Notes under the pieces: model-generated
Told to the model about the DNA's origin: nothing
The model's database searches: none
What the model saw: the letters and a program-made list of their open reading frames with translations, nothing else
Program-made: the position numbers and the translations under genes
NCBI GenBank assembly: GCA_021613535.1
Contig: CP075496.1
Span: 2,356,001 to 2,420,000 of the forward strand
DNA: 64,000 bases
DNA from: Adineta vaga
Lineage: Eukaryota > Rotifera
Direction of reading: 5' to 3'
In this document: positions 25,164 through 37,536 of the stretch, in pieces
How positions within the stretch are numbered: the first letter of the stretch is position 1
How the letters are laid out: each line of letters starts with the position of its first letter

Positions 25164-28100
25164 ATGTCAAATTTATTCAGTTATTTTCAACGTATTGAGC
25201 CCAAGAAAATGGCCGCTACAACAGCGGATAATGAAACAATTTCTCAAACGAATAAAACTCCCAAAACTGAAAAAAATGGAGTAACGAAAAAGAATCAAAC
25301 ACCAAAAGAATCTTTGACTTCAGCACGTAAATCAATGAATATGAGTGATGTTTATAGTGCTGATTCACCTAAATCTGAAAAACGAAAACAAACATCATCA
25401 ATAGCAATTGATGATAATGATAATACACCCAAAACTAAAAGTAAGAAATAAAAAATTCGAGAAACACAACAAGATATTTATTCTATAGAACGAAAAACAC
25501 TTAATGCACGAAATGAATCTGAGTGTGAAGATGATGATGATGAGCCACAATTTAAAGTCAGCAAAGTAATAACATATTCATTTGATAGTAACATTGAAAA
25601 TATATATTTTAGAATCAAAATCGAAAACGTATTGCTATTCTCGATAGTGATGATGAAGATGGCATTGAAAATGGTAAAGAAAAGTCTTTATTTTCGAATG
25701 AATAAGAGACAATTATTGAATTGTTAATAGATCATATGGATGTTGATGTAACACCAATAAATAAACGATCGACAAAAAGTGAAATTAAAAAGAAAGGTAA
25801 TAGTTCGACAACAGCAGTATCACGAAAGAAGAAAGCTGAAGAAAGTGATGACGAAGAAGCATTGTATAATGAAGGATCGGATAATGAAAGTGAAGAAAAT
25901 GCAAGTGAAATTGATGAATATGATGATGATGATGATGATGAAGGTGGTAATGATCAAGTATGATTCCATTTGGAGGCTTTTCTTTCTTCTTCTATTGATT
26001 TATTTTTTGAAGGTAAAAACACCAAAACGTCGAACAACAACATTGAATAAAGTGAAAAAACCGGTTAAGCGTATTGATGATAGCAATTTTACGCATCTGT
26101 CTTTAGAATTTCTTAAAGATGGTAAACGACGGTAAGAATGATATGAAGATATTTTCAAATAACAAACTATTGAATACATTTGTATTTTCTATAGAGATGC
26201 AAATCGTCGTCTTCATACGGATCCAAGTATGTTTATTTCGTAATTTCTGATCACTTTGATAAGATTTCGTTTTGCGATATTTTATTTAGATTATGATTCA
26301 CGCACATTGTATGTACCTGATGAATATCTCAATAGTATAACACCAGTAAGTAATATTCTGTTATACGATGAAGTATTTTCTTGATTTTTTAAAGGCTATG
26401 CGTCAATGGTGGACATTAAAAATGGATTATTACGATACTATTCTTTTTTTCAAAGTAATTCTTATCTATTGTTCTATTTAATTTTTAAAACTTTATCTGA
26501 ATTCTTCTAGGTTGGCAAATTCTACGAACTTTGTACGTCATATTTGACAACTCTATCTTCTTAATTTCTCTTTTACAGATAATATGGATGCAATTACTTG
26601 TGTACCGGAATTAAATTTAACTATGATGAAAGGTAAAAACAAACAAATTGAAATCAATTCACTTGTCTATTATTATTGATAATTATAGGTGATTTGGCTC
26701 ATTGTGGTTTTCCTGAAAAAGCATATAGTAAATTTGCTGATATACTCGTTTCAAAAGGTTACAAAGTAGCTCGAGTTGAACAAACAGAAACACCGAATAT
26801 GATGAAAGAACGTCTCGAACAACGTATGTTAGAATATATATCTTCGTATTAATTGACGAACGTTTGTGTTTTGTTTAGAAACAGGAAGAAAGAATAAGTT
26901 TGATAAAACTGTTCGACGCGAAATCTGTCAGATAACAACGCCTGGTACCAAAACATTTAATACATTGGACAATGATAATGTTTTTCGAGAAAGTTTGTTC
27001 TTATTAAGTATCGTCGAAGTAGTAAGTTTTCGAAAATAAATTGCGAATTTAAATGAAATTGTTGTATTCACTTAGCCTATTCCTGATAATAAAATCACAC
27101 CATGCGAATTTGGCGTGTGTTTTGTTGATACAACTATTGCACAATTCTATGTATGTTCTAAATATCTTTCAATCTTTCGAAGAAAGTTTTTGTTTTTTTT
27201 CGAATTAGATTGGTCAATTTGAAGATGATCGATATTTATCACGTTTACAAACTTTACTTGCTCAATTTCCACCAGCACAAGTATGAGTTGAATTGATTAG
27301 TTTGTTTTCTTTTACAAATCAATCAATTTTAGATTTTATGTGAAAAAAATAAAATTTCCGAAAAAACAAAAAAAGTTTTAACATTAACACAAGCTAAAAT
27401 TGAATATTTAACACCAAATAAAGAAATGTATGAAACAACAAAAACATTGGATATTCTTCGAGATGATACATATTTTAAAGATGAAAATGGAGATCTTCAT
27501 TGGCCTGATGCATTTCAACATGTTTTCAACGAAGGTAATTCTTTATATTAGACAAAAAAAAAGAAAGTAAGAATCCAATTGATATGTTTGTTCTTCAGGT
27601 GATAAACAAGGTTTACATGTTCGTTCAACATATCAAATATCCATGCGTGCATTAGGTGGTATTATGTGGTAAGATGATTATTCAAAAAGAAACCGTTATT
27701 CTCTATCTTTTATGTAGGTATTTACAACATTGTCTTGTTGATAAAGAACTTTTATCTATGCGTAAATTTTCTATCTTTCAACCACCTGATGAAAATATTG
27801 AACTTAAAGAAGCATCAACATTTAAACAACAAAATATGGTACTCGATGCAACAACATTGTACAATTTAGAAATTTTATCCAATAGTCGAGGTGGAAAAGA
27901 AGGTTCATTATTATATACATGTGATCGATGTTCAACTCATTTCGGTAAACGTCTTTTGGCTCGATGGTTATCTGCACCATTATGTAATGTCAATGAAATC
28001 AATGAACGATTAAATGCAATTGATATCTTACGAGAAAAAAGCGATCTTTGCACAAAAGTTCGAGAAAAACTTAAAACAATACCTGATCTTGAACGACTTT

Positions 28101-29985
28101 TCTGTCGTATTCATTCACTTGGCCATCGTCCACTTGATCTTGATCATCCAGAAAATCGCGCCATCCTTTACGAAGATATTACTTATAGTAAACGAAAGAT
28201 TCAAGATTTTCTTTCTGCACTTACTGGCTTAAAAGTAGCAAATGAAGTTGTTGAACTCTTTTCAAAACATTCCGATATATCTCAATCATCAATTTTACTT
28301 GAAAAAATCATCTATCGAGGTGATGACAATTTTCCCGATTTGGATGAAATTTTAAATTACTATGCAAATGCATTTTCACCTGCTCAAGCACGTAATGAAG
28401 GAAAAATTATTCCATCGGCTGGTGTTTGTAAACCATATGATGATTCATTGAATGAAATACGTAATAATGAAAAGGAATTAAATGAATATTTAAATAAACA
28501 AAAGAAAATTTTAAAAAATCATGATATGAAATATGTTCATGTACAAAAGATTCGTTATGCAATGGAAATACCAGAAAATGCTTGTCGAAATTTAGATGAT
28601 GATTATGAATTAATGAGTTCACGAAAAGGTTTTAAACGGTAAAGATATTTCTCTTCGATTCATTGTGTTCTTTATCTTTCTTTTTTTTTTGTTAGATATT
28701 ATACCAGTGAACTACGTGAATTAATTGAAGCATTAACTGAAAGTGAAAAGAAGAAAGAATTAGCATTGAAAGATACAACAAGTAGTTTGTTTCGACATTT
28801 CGATAGTCATCATGATACATTTCAACGTGTACTTAACTGTTTAAGTACACTTGATGTATTACTTAGCTTCGTTGCCTACAGTCAATCCTATTCGGATATG
28901 TGTCGACCGGCTGTTCTTTCCACGGAAAATGATCAACAATCATTTATCAATATTCAAAATGGTAAACATCCATGTATGCTTCAAAAATCGACAGATTCAT
29001 TCATTCCAAATGATATTATACTTGCTGACAAGGTTAAATTGATATTTTGTTTTTGTATCGTTTTGTAAACGATTCATTTTTCTTAGTCATCAAAGGAAAT
29101 TTGGCAAACAAAACCATTGGTATTAGTCACTGGTCCAAATATGGGTGGTAAATCGACATTAATGAGAGAAACAGCTGTTCTAGCAATATTAGCTCATGTG
29201 GTATGGGAGTAATTTGATGAAAGAAAATACCCATTTTTTTTTCCTTCAGGGAAGTTATGTTCCAGCAACGTCATGTAAAATGAGTGTTTGTGATCGAATC
29301 TTTACACGTTTAGGTGCAAGTGATCGAATCATGGCTGGTGAATCAACATTCTTTATTGAATTAAGTGAAGCATCATCGATTTTACGTCATGCTACTCGTC
29401 ATTCTTTAGTTCTTATTGATGAACTTGGTAAAAACAAGAGTTTATTTCATTCAATTCTTCGATTTATTTCCTATTTCTTTACATATTAGGACGAGGAACA
29501 GCAACATTTGATGGAACAGCAATTGCTTGTTCTGTTGTTAATGATCTTGCCAATCGTATTCAATGTCGAACGTTATTCAGTACACATTATCATACATTAG
29601 TCGATGATTTTGAAAAACATGAAAATGTCGGATTAGGACATATGTCATGTATGATTGAAAACGATGAAGAAACGCCCAGTAAACAAACACTTGTCTTTCT
29701 TTACAAATTTGTCGAAGGTTCATGTCCAAAAAGTCATGGATTTAATGCTGCACGTAAGTTAAAATTCTTCATTTCAATATTGAATTCATATGAATATGAT
29801 TTTGATATATAAAAACAGGTTTGGCTAATATACCTGAATCCATTGTTGAATTAGCACAAACAAAAGCTTTAGCATTTGAACGTTGGGTAACATTAAAACG
29901 TACTTTATTTACTTTAAAAAAAGCTACTGATCAATCTCAATCACAAGATATTCTTCAAATCATATCACAATTGAAACTTAATTAA
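25164..29985 (+). CDS. MSH6: MSH6, MutS homologue of the MutS-alpha mismatch-repair dimer
   Basis: Partners with MSH2 to bind base-base mismatches and small loops; nuclear ATPase. I traced 22 phase-consistent exons giving 1,220 residues. The N-terminus resembles a PCNA-binding box (L-F-S-Y-F, residues 4-8), followed by a disordered Lys/Ser/Asp region. The mismatch-recognition F-x-E motif lies in VGKFYELYN, encoded by a 22-nt exon (26511-26532). The connector, lever and clamp regions follow in the long exon 27718-28638. The ATPase has Walker [11 protein letters not shown] (about residue 995), signature [15 protein letters not shown], Walker [12 protein letters not shown] and switch STHYH. There is no PWWP domain, which vertebrate MSH6 has between the PCNA box and the MutS core. 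It follows HUWE1 on the same strand. Confidence 0.95.
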
Positions 29986-30710
29986 CTATTGTTATGTTTG
30001 TTCTTTTTTTTCTTAGAGAAAATTTCTTTTGGATTAAATCTATGTACATGAGTGAGAACAAAAACCAAAAATATATATTTGACAAATAATTTTGAGAATT
30101 TATCTGTGTTATTATCATTTCAAAAGTAAAAATAGATCCCTTCTTTATTATTTTTTTCTTTATCAGTTATTTATTATGTTTTTTTTTGTATTGTAAAATA
30201 ATTAATCAAGGCCATTTTTTTGTTGATAATGAAAGAACATGAAGAAAGACAAAAGAAGATGAATTTTGCTTTTTTCTTTCCGTTTCTGTTTATCAGCTGA
30301 TAATGATTCACATTCGATGAATGAGTAGAATACAAAGAACATTGCAGCTAATGTTGCGTCCTCTAGCGTAGTTCTACTAGAAAGAAAATGCTGAATACAA
30401 GTAAAGTACACATGCTACTTTTCTCTTTCTTTTTCAACCAATGTTTTTTCATGAAAAATGTATGCTGACTCGTCAACTATATATATATATATATGTGTGT
30501 GAGTAAGAGAATCATGACACATAAATATATACTGTTACTTTTAAAATATGTTTTTTATCTACGTATGTTGATAATGAAACAGCGTATATAAATTCATTTC
30601 ATTTTTGTTTTTGTTTCTTTTGAATTTTAAAAAGAATTAGATGATGATCATTGTTTTTTTTTCTTCTTCTTCAGATTATTTCATTTATTTTCAATTGATA
30701 ACTAACGATA
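29986..30710. other. Intergenic region, MSH6 to RAB7
   Basis: About 725 nt of AT-rich sequence with a TA run at 30479-30494 and a pyrimidine tract ending in an acceptor-like TTCTTCTTCAG near 30664-30674, 36 nt before the RAB7 ATG. No gene seen. Confidence 0.5.
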
Positions 30711-31610
30711 ATGGCATTACGGAAGAAAGTTTTACTTAAAGTAATCATCTTAGGTGATTCCGGTGTTGGAAAAACTTCATTGATGAATCAATTTGTTAAT
30801 CGCAAAGTAGAATATTTCCCATTTTCTATTCAATACATTTGTTTATTTAAATAGTTTTCAAATCAATATAAAGCAACGATAGGTGCCGATTTTTTGACCA
30901 AAGAAATGCAGATTGATGATCGATTGGTTACTATGCAGGTATTTAAATCTTTTTTTTGCGTAAATATATCTGTTGATTTTGTTTTTCTTCTTATCTTAGA
31001 TTTGGGATACAGCTGGTCAAGAACGTTTTCAAAGTTTAGGTGTTGCTTTTTATCGTGGTGCTGATTGTTGTGTACTTGTTATGGATGTTACTTCACCTTC
31101 ATCATTCAAATCATTAGAAAGTTGGAAAGATGAATTTCTTATTCAAGCTGGACCACGTGATCCAGAAAATTTTCCTTTTGTTGTTAGTATTTTAATAAAT
31201 ACTATGAAAGACATTTCATTCATTATTATTCTATATTTAGGTTCTTGGTAATAAAGCTGATTTAGAAAATCGAGCCGTAAGATATTATTAAATATATTCC
31301 ATTGATTGAATTTTGTTTTATTCTTTAGATTCAAGCACGTAAAGCACAAAGTTGGTGTCAAGGTATGAAAATTGAAAAATAAAATTTCTGTAATTGACTT
31401 TTTTCATTTCTTTCTTTTTTAGAAAAAAATAATATTCCTTATTTTGAAACTTCAGCTAAAGAAGGTCTTAATGTTGAAAAAGCCTTTGAAACTGTTGCAC
31501 GTAATGCATTAGCTCGTGAAAAAGAAATTGATCAACAAGCTGATTTTCCAATCCCAATACGTATTCCACAACAAGAAGAACAACCAAAGAAAACTGGATG
31601 TTCATGTTAA
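30711..31610 (+). CDS. RAB7: RAB7, late-endosome/lysosome small GTPase
   Basis: Controls late endosome and lysosome traffic and fusion through HOPS and RILP-type effectors. Six exons (30711-30806, 30855-30938, 31000-31182, 31241-31276, 31329-31362, 31423-31610) give 206 residues, the normal length. P-loop GDSGVGKTS, switch I region [13 protein letters not shown], switch [15 protein letters not shown], base-binding NKAD and ETSAK are all present, and the C-terminus GCSC is the CxC double-geranylgeranylation site. The RAB7 start [20 protein letters not shown] is nearly identical to other animals. It sits alone between MSH6 and the fucosyltransferase-like gene. Confidence 0.96.
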
Positions 31611-32768
31611 TATCATCAATCTAATCTTCTGCTCTTTGTTTCTTTCTTTTCTGTATATAAATACAATACAAAATCAAGCTACCTCGGTATTTCTTCTAAC
31701 TTAAATAAACAAAAACTAAATCATCAATATCTTGTCTATTTGCTTTTATTATCACGTTGATTTTCGTCTATGGACTTACCTATTGCAATTATATTGGTTT
31801 CGTTCTTTTCATGTATAACATTTTTTTTTGTAATAACAGCTTTATTGAAATAAACAACAACTTCGATTCATCTTTTGAAATAAATTTCATTCGATTATTA
31901 GGCACTATTTGACAGCAAAGATTTCTGAGTAAACATTTTAGGATAAAAGCTAAACTTGTTTCTTTTTTATGTCAAGTTCAAAGAGCGAACGTCGTCATTA
32001 GATAAGGAAATCCTTCCTTCTCTAAAAAAAAAGTGATAAGACGTCATTTGTATTGTCATTTTGTAAGAGTTAAAGAACAAAGATGTTACATATTAAAGTT
32101 CGATATTTATCTTTCGAAAATGTTCGTAATTATCAATGTTGAATCATATTTTCTATTGATAATGACAAGAAATAAACATTGAAATTAATTTGGTATAAAA
32201 ATAGTTTTATCCTATGGAAAAAAAGAATATAAATAAGTTCTATTTTTATACTCATCAGAATTAAAAATAAATTATCTTTCAAATCCAGTTTGAAAATAAT
32301 TTTTTCCTTTCTCGTCAAATATTAATGTCTTCTATTTGACAACAAACTAATGAGTTGCATCTCCAGGTAATAAGATATTAGTCCTTTTTATAAGTGAGGA
32401 AAATATTGAGTACTATTGCCGAGATGAATAGAAATTTAGACATTTAAATTAGATCTTGTTATGTCAAACTTAATATTTGGTTTAAGTATTCTGGATAATA
32501 TAAGTTAGATAAGTATTTTCTGATCAATTTCAAGTAAAAGACATATCTATCAAAATCTTGATTTATCGTTATGTAATTACAATAGTTCTTATAAAATTAG
32601 ATTCTTTGCTTGAAATAGAATTATTTCATAATTTCACAAATTCTTACAAGATATTTATAATAATGATGCTGAAGATTGTCTAATAGAATTGTTTGCAATG
32701 ATAACTGATACATATTTTCATTTATTTATATCACACTAAGAAAAACATATCTTCAAACATTATAAAAC
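31611..32768. other. Convergent intergenic region
   Basis: About 1.15 kb of very AT-rich DNA between the 3' ends of RAB7 and the leftward fucosyltransferase-like gene. Apart from the RAB7 poly(A) signal I see no supported feature. Confidence 0.5.
31704..31709 (+). terminator. Candidate RAB7 polyadenylation signal
   Basis: AATAAA 94 nt after the RAB7 stop, a typical distance for a 3' end. Confidence 0.4.
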
Positions 32769-34149
32769 TCATAATGGATGCCATTTCTCATCCAATGATA
32801 TCACCGTATTTGGATCTTGTTTTCGTAATACTTGTACTAATCGACAAACATTCGATGAAAATGTACATACAACATGCTTTACTCGTGACAAGATCTCGAG
32901 TTCACTTAGAAGAACATATGTTAATTCCAGTTGAACATGTTTTGGTAAATGATCAAATATGCTTTGTTCATGGCCGTGCATTTCAATTGTTTTTGCAGAT
33001 AGTTTGACGAATTTCCATTCAGGTTTCAATCGTTGAAGTTCATTGATGATATTTGATTCATCACTGGCAACAAATATTCGATATGTAGAACCTATGTATA
33101 AGTATAAGATATTTTTCAGTTCGATGGAACAAAAATTCCTACGTTTCTGTGTATCTCTCTGGATCAATTTTTCCATTGCATTGATATATGTTTTTGTTTT
33201 AATTATATTTGCTTCTGTTACTTTGTCGCCTCGACGAATATGCATAGCATAAGAAATATCATCAGCTTTCACATCATCTAAATAGCTTTGAATAATATCT
33301 TTTGTTTTCACATTCATTGTTTTCCATAGATAATTAGCAGCCAATCGTTTTATTTCGAGTATTTCGTCACTAGTTTCCCAAGATTTCATGATCGAACGCA
33401 TTTTTCGATAATCAACGCTAGTGTCACGAGTGATTTCAAAATGTTCTGGAACAGGTTGACTTTTGTTTGATTCATACGAAAGAAGATAAACGAATTCTCG
33501 TTGCCAACAATATGAAGATGAGGGTAACCATGGTGAAAAATAACCTTGAGAAAGATTGAAATATGTTGATATTGATCCGTAATTCCAAGAATCACCATCA
33601 ATGAGAAATTTGCGACGAATTTGTATTGCATAAATGAATATTCGTAGAAGATTATTTATTTCAGATGCAAAACCTGCCGACCAATGTAATCGAAATAAGA
33701 GGGTTTGATTGTGAATTTGTTGACATGCATGAATATTTTCTAATGAACATTGTTCAATATTGAATGAATCGTTGATGTTTTGATTTTCAAGATAATCTGA
33801 AGGACGTTGCGTGGAGAACAATAAGCACCAATAATAGTTGAATAATAATAGGGCTTTTTATCCTTTGTTGTAAATAACAAATCAAAATGATACAGAAAAG
33901 AAAGAATGACAACGATGCATACGAGGATTGTGAAGGAACTATAAAACAAAATAGAAACATGAGTATGTTGATATCCCAAAGGAAAAATTAATTATAAATA
34001 GAGTATGAATATCAAGATAATCATTTAACGATAGTTAATCAAATAATAAAGAATTGGAATATTTTAAATAAATTCAATGAAAGAAAGATATTTCAAGAAA
34101 TATTTTCTTACTATAAGCATAAACGTTTACATCTTGCTATTGATACCAT
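32769..34149 (-). CDS. Alpha-1,6-fucosyltransferase-like type II membrane protein
   Basis: Three exons: 34112-34149, 33829-33938 and 32769-33796; about 391 residues. The N-terminus is short and basic (MVSIARCKRLCLY), then one hydrophobic segment (FTILVCIVVILSFLYHF), a type II Golgi topology. The catalytic region contains HIRRGDKV, the nucleotide-sugar-binding signature shared by GT23-type fucosyltransferases (FUT8, NodZ) and relatives, preceded by a conserved-looking HWSAGFASEINNLL block and followed by RIFVASDE. The catalytic ORF lacks its own good ATG, so the upstream membrane exon is needed. Joining it requires a 32-nt intron (33797-33828, weak GTGCTT donor) or a frameshift; only this join keeps phase. 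The exact substrate cannot be told, and GT65/GT68-like enzymes are alternatives. Confidence 0.65.
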
Positions 34150-34926
34150 GCTGATCGTGAGATTGATTACCAGTACTATTTTTCGTTTTTTTTCGACTTT
34201 TGTCTATTGAGACATCTAAAACAATAGTACGTGATCTGATGAAAAGAAGATAGCTACAAGTGCCAATCAATGACGAATGCACTGCGGATGGCGACATCTG
34301 AACTTTTTAAACAGGCGTGAGAAGAAAATACCAAAGAAACATTTCTTATTACATATTTAACAAAACTGTGTGTACTTAGTTTTTGATTTAAGTGAGTTTC
34401 TCATGGTCGATGGCGTTACAACAGACATCTAATTTGACAGTAACACAACTGAAATAATATTTCGTTTCATAGAATCGTGAATAACTTGTTAGTTCTTCTT
34501 GATAGAAAAGAAATAAAATTAGGACTATTCTAAATGAATGGTTTTCTTTATTTCTTGAAAATTTCAGATTTGAATTTAGAGTTTCACTCCGTCCGTCATC
34601 AAGTGCATTTTTATTTTCGTCAGATAAGCGACTACAAAGACAAACGAACAGACACATTAAATTACACGATTTTTCGATTTATATTTTCTTATTATATAAT
34701 TGTGTTATTTCTCGAACGTTTAATTCGTTTATTAAACTTTTTTCTTCCATCTCATTCATTCGCACAGTTAGAAGAAAAAAAAGTCAAGTAAATTCTGCTG
34801 ATTTATTGAATGATGTTCAAATTTTGCAACGAAATTTATTAAGTATCTTTACAAATGAAAAAAGAAGCACAGCAACGAACAAAAAAATAGGATGAAGTAA
34901 ACATATACTGTTAACTGTTTGTCTAT
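34150..34926. other. Intergenic region
   Basis: About 780 nt between the start of the fucosyltransferase-like gene and the end of the PRDM1-like gene, both leftward. Small ORFs on either strand look random. No supported feature. Confidence 0.45.
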
Positions 34927-36185
34927 TTATAAGATTGAATTGAAATTAATATTGCTTGATGCTGATGAAGATGATGAGTTGGATGATATTGTTTGTTCAT
35001 CTAAATGTGTTTTTTTATGTAATTTTAAATGAACAAGTTGTGTAAAACGTGCTGAACATGAATGATTTGGACATAAATACGGTTTATCTCCTGTATGTAA
35101 ACGTAGATGAGTTTTAAGATTTGATGTTGAAGAAAATCTTTTTGGACAATATGGACATGAATGTGGACGTTCACCTTTAAAAAATGTTTAATAGAAGAAA
35201 AAACAACAACATCCTGTTTCTTATTTACCTGAATGAACGAGAGTATGCTTTTGAAGATGAGCAAATTGTGTAAATGATTTCGGACATTGTGTACAAATAA
35301 ATGGTCGTTCATTAGTATGAGTTCGTAAATGAACTTTTAGATTCGATAATTGACTGAAGGTTTTATGACATTGAACACATTCATATATAATTTTTCCATT
35401 TTCTTTTCTTAGAGGATATGGTAAAGATTTATGGCCACGACCATGAACAACAGTAGTACTGATGGTTGTCGTTGTTGTTGTTGTCGATGAGGATGACGAT
35501 GATACTGTTATCGATGGTTTTGAAGAGGAGTTTTCACCTAAAATTCTTTCGATGGAAAAATTTAATTGTGTTGAATGATTTGTATTGGAAGGTTTTGAAC
35601 AAGGTTTGTCAGCAACTGTAAATTAAAACACAATATGAAAAGTATTATTGATTTGTCTATTACCTATAGATTGCAGTGTTTTTTTCTGTTGATGAAATAT
35701 AGGATTTGATGTTGAATGATTTCGTTCATCATGAGTTTTTGATGAACTATTAGAAGAGATTGTTTGAAGAGAATATGGGAAAAGAAATGGTAACTAAAAT
35801 AGAACAAGAGCCACTGTATATACAAGAATAGTTCTAATTCAAATAGAGACTTACACGTAAATCTCGATGACCCGCAAATTGTTGAAATGGCCAATAAATC
35901 TGTGATTGCTAGAAAGTATTCATAAATGATTTGTTAAAAGAAAAAGAATCAAAGAAAACGTTTCTTTCTTACTTTTTGTTCGAAATATCGTTCAGTTGAT
36001 TGTGGTATAGTCATTCTATGAAAGATTTCATGTGGAGGTAATATTGTTCCATCATGAGTTTTAATTGAAGGAATATGACAATATGGATATTGTTTATTTC
36101 GAATCATATCTATATGAAGAACCAATCACTTTTTTTGTCAATGATTTTCATTAAACTTACTCTTTTTTGTCTCACTTTTCATCAT
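34927..36185 (-). CDS. PRDM1/Blimp-1-type C2H2 zinc-finger protein lacking a PR domain
   Basis: Six phase-matched exons (36161-36185, 35973-36109, 35855-35908, 35664-35793, 35229-35615, 34927-35174) give 326 residues. The C-terminal half holds four C2H2 fingers: [60 protein letters not shown], and a last one with a C-x4-C spacing, [14 protein letters not shown]. Their order, sequence and the [13 protein letters not shown] lead-in match PRDM1/Blimp-1, a DNA-binding repressor of cell-fate genes. PRDM1 normally has a PR/SET domain near its N-terminus and five fingers; neither the PR domain nor the fifth finger is present. The N-terminal half is Ser/Thr/Gln-rich. An upstream alternative exon outside the traced gene cannot be ruled out, but I saw none before 37536. 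Confidence 0.8.
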
Positions 36186-37536
36186 GATGAGAAATTTTCA
36201 AGCAAAATTATCGCTGGAATTACTTGCGAGAAAAGAAAGTTAATTATTTGTTTGAAGAAGAACAAGACGAGAAAGAGAAAAAAAGCTCTTTTCATCCAAT
36301 CAATTTTCTCTCCGAGAATATCTTTTCTCTCCTATTTCTTTCATAGAATAAACCAATGAGAATAAAAGCAATCAATCTCTCGATGAAAGATATTTCATAC
36401 GTTGACTGGTCTACTCTATTTTTAAAGTAAACATTCTAACATATATATATATGTATATATAAACATATGAATGTCGATAATTGCCTGAGTTAAAAGAATT
36501 GATTCAAAGTCTGTATTATCAGGTATTTCGATTACATGAATACAATAGTAGACCATAATCAAAAGAAGAAAGATTTTATATATCAATGTTTTTTTATGAT
36601 CATATACAAGTATAATCGATTTAAATATAATAATAACATGTACAAATTGTATACACTTGAAATTTTATCAATAGACAATATGTTCAGATAAAAAAAAGAA
36701 AAAGAAAGAAATGTGGTTGTTGTTGTGTATATGTAGATATTTTAAAATCCATTGAGGCGAAGTTGAAATCTCTAATCGTGAGTGTCATTTTTCTGTTTTG
36801 ATGAGAAAAAGAAGAAGAAGAGATCTGAGAAAATTTAATTTGTGGGTAGAGCAATGGGAGAACTGTCATTTGATTGAATAGATTCATTGTATTTGTATTG
36901 GTCTCTTGTTAAATCAAGCTTGAACATAATTCGTTTGTCTTCACGTCGTAAGTTAATCAGTGTCAAATGGTGTAATCATCGACTTTCTTCTTTAATTCAC
37001 TCAGTGAAATATGAGAACAATAAACTAAAGCAAATCGTTTGAACAGAAATATAGGGTGGAGTCATGTCGCCGTCTTTTCAGTTGATAAGAAAAAGAAAAG
37101 AACGACGATGGAGACGTATGAAGTGCTGTCAACTGGCATTTTAGTTTTTGTTATTGATAAGAAATGACTCTTTGTCTTCTTGTCACCCTGTTGTGCATAT
37201 TTTCATTCTTTTCTTCTTTCTTAATCATCAAGATAATTAAAGAGATTCGAAGTTACCTTTATCAATTTCTCTATCAATGAACAAAAAAAAGAAGGTGTAG
37301 AGATAATGAAATGTATTGGAAAGAGAAAAATTCATTTTGACATGCAAAATATCAAAAATCAATTTTCTATTAACGAAAAGAAAATACTAGGGAAACAAAA
37401 TAAATAATTATATATATATATATATATACAAATAAAGATTTTTCCATCAATCAGAAAAGACGTGTTGATAGATGCAATAAAAGGTATCACTGACATAAAA
37501 TAGAAATGTCTATATTTCTCTTTGTTTTCTTTTCAT
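36186..37536. other. Upstream region of the PRDM1-like gene
   Basis: About 1.35 kb between two leftward genes. It is AT-rich, with TA runs near 36439-36460 and a longer one at 37410-37430. No PR/SET-like coding exon was found in it on the minus strand. It presumably contains the PRDM1-like promoter and the 3' UTR of the J-domain gene. Confidence 0.45.
37410..37430. repeat. TA dinucleotide microsatellite
   Basis: About ten uninterrupted TA units, the longest pure TA run noticed in the window. Confidence 0.8.

Noticed and set aside
37410-37430. TA run as a replication origin or attachment site
   Set aside because: Similar TA runs occur all over the window; nothing else marks this one.
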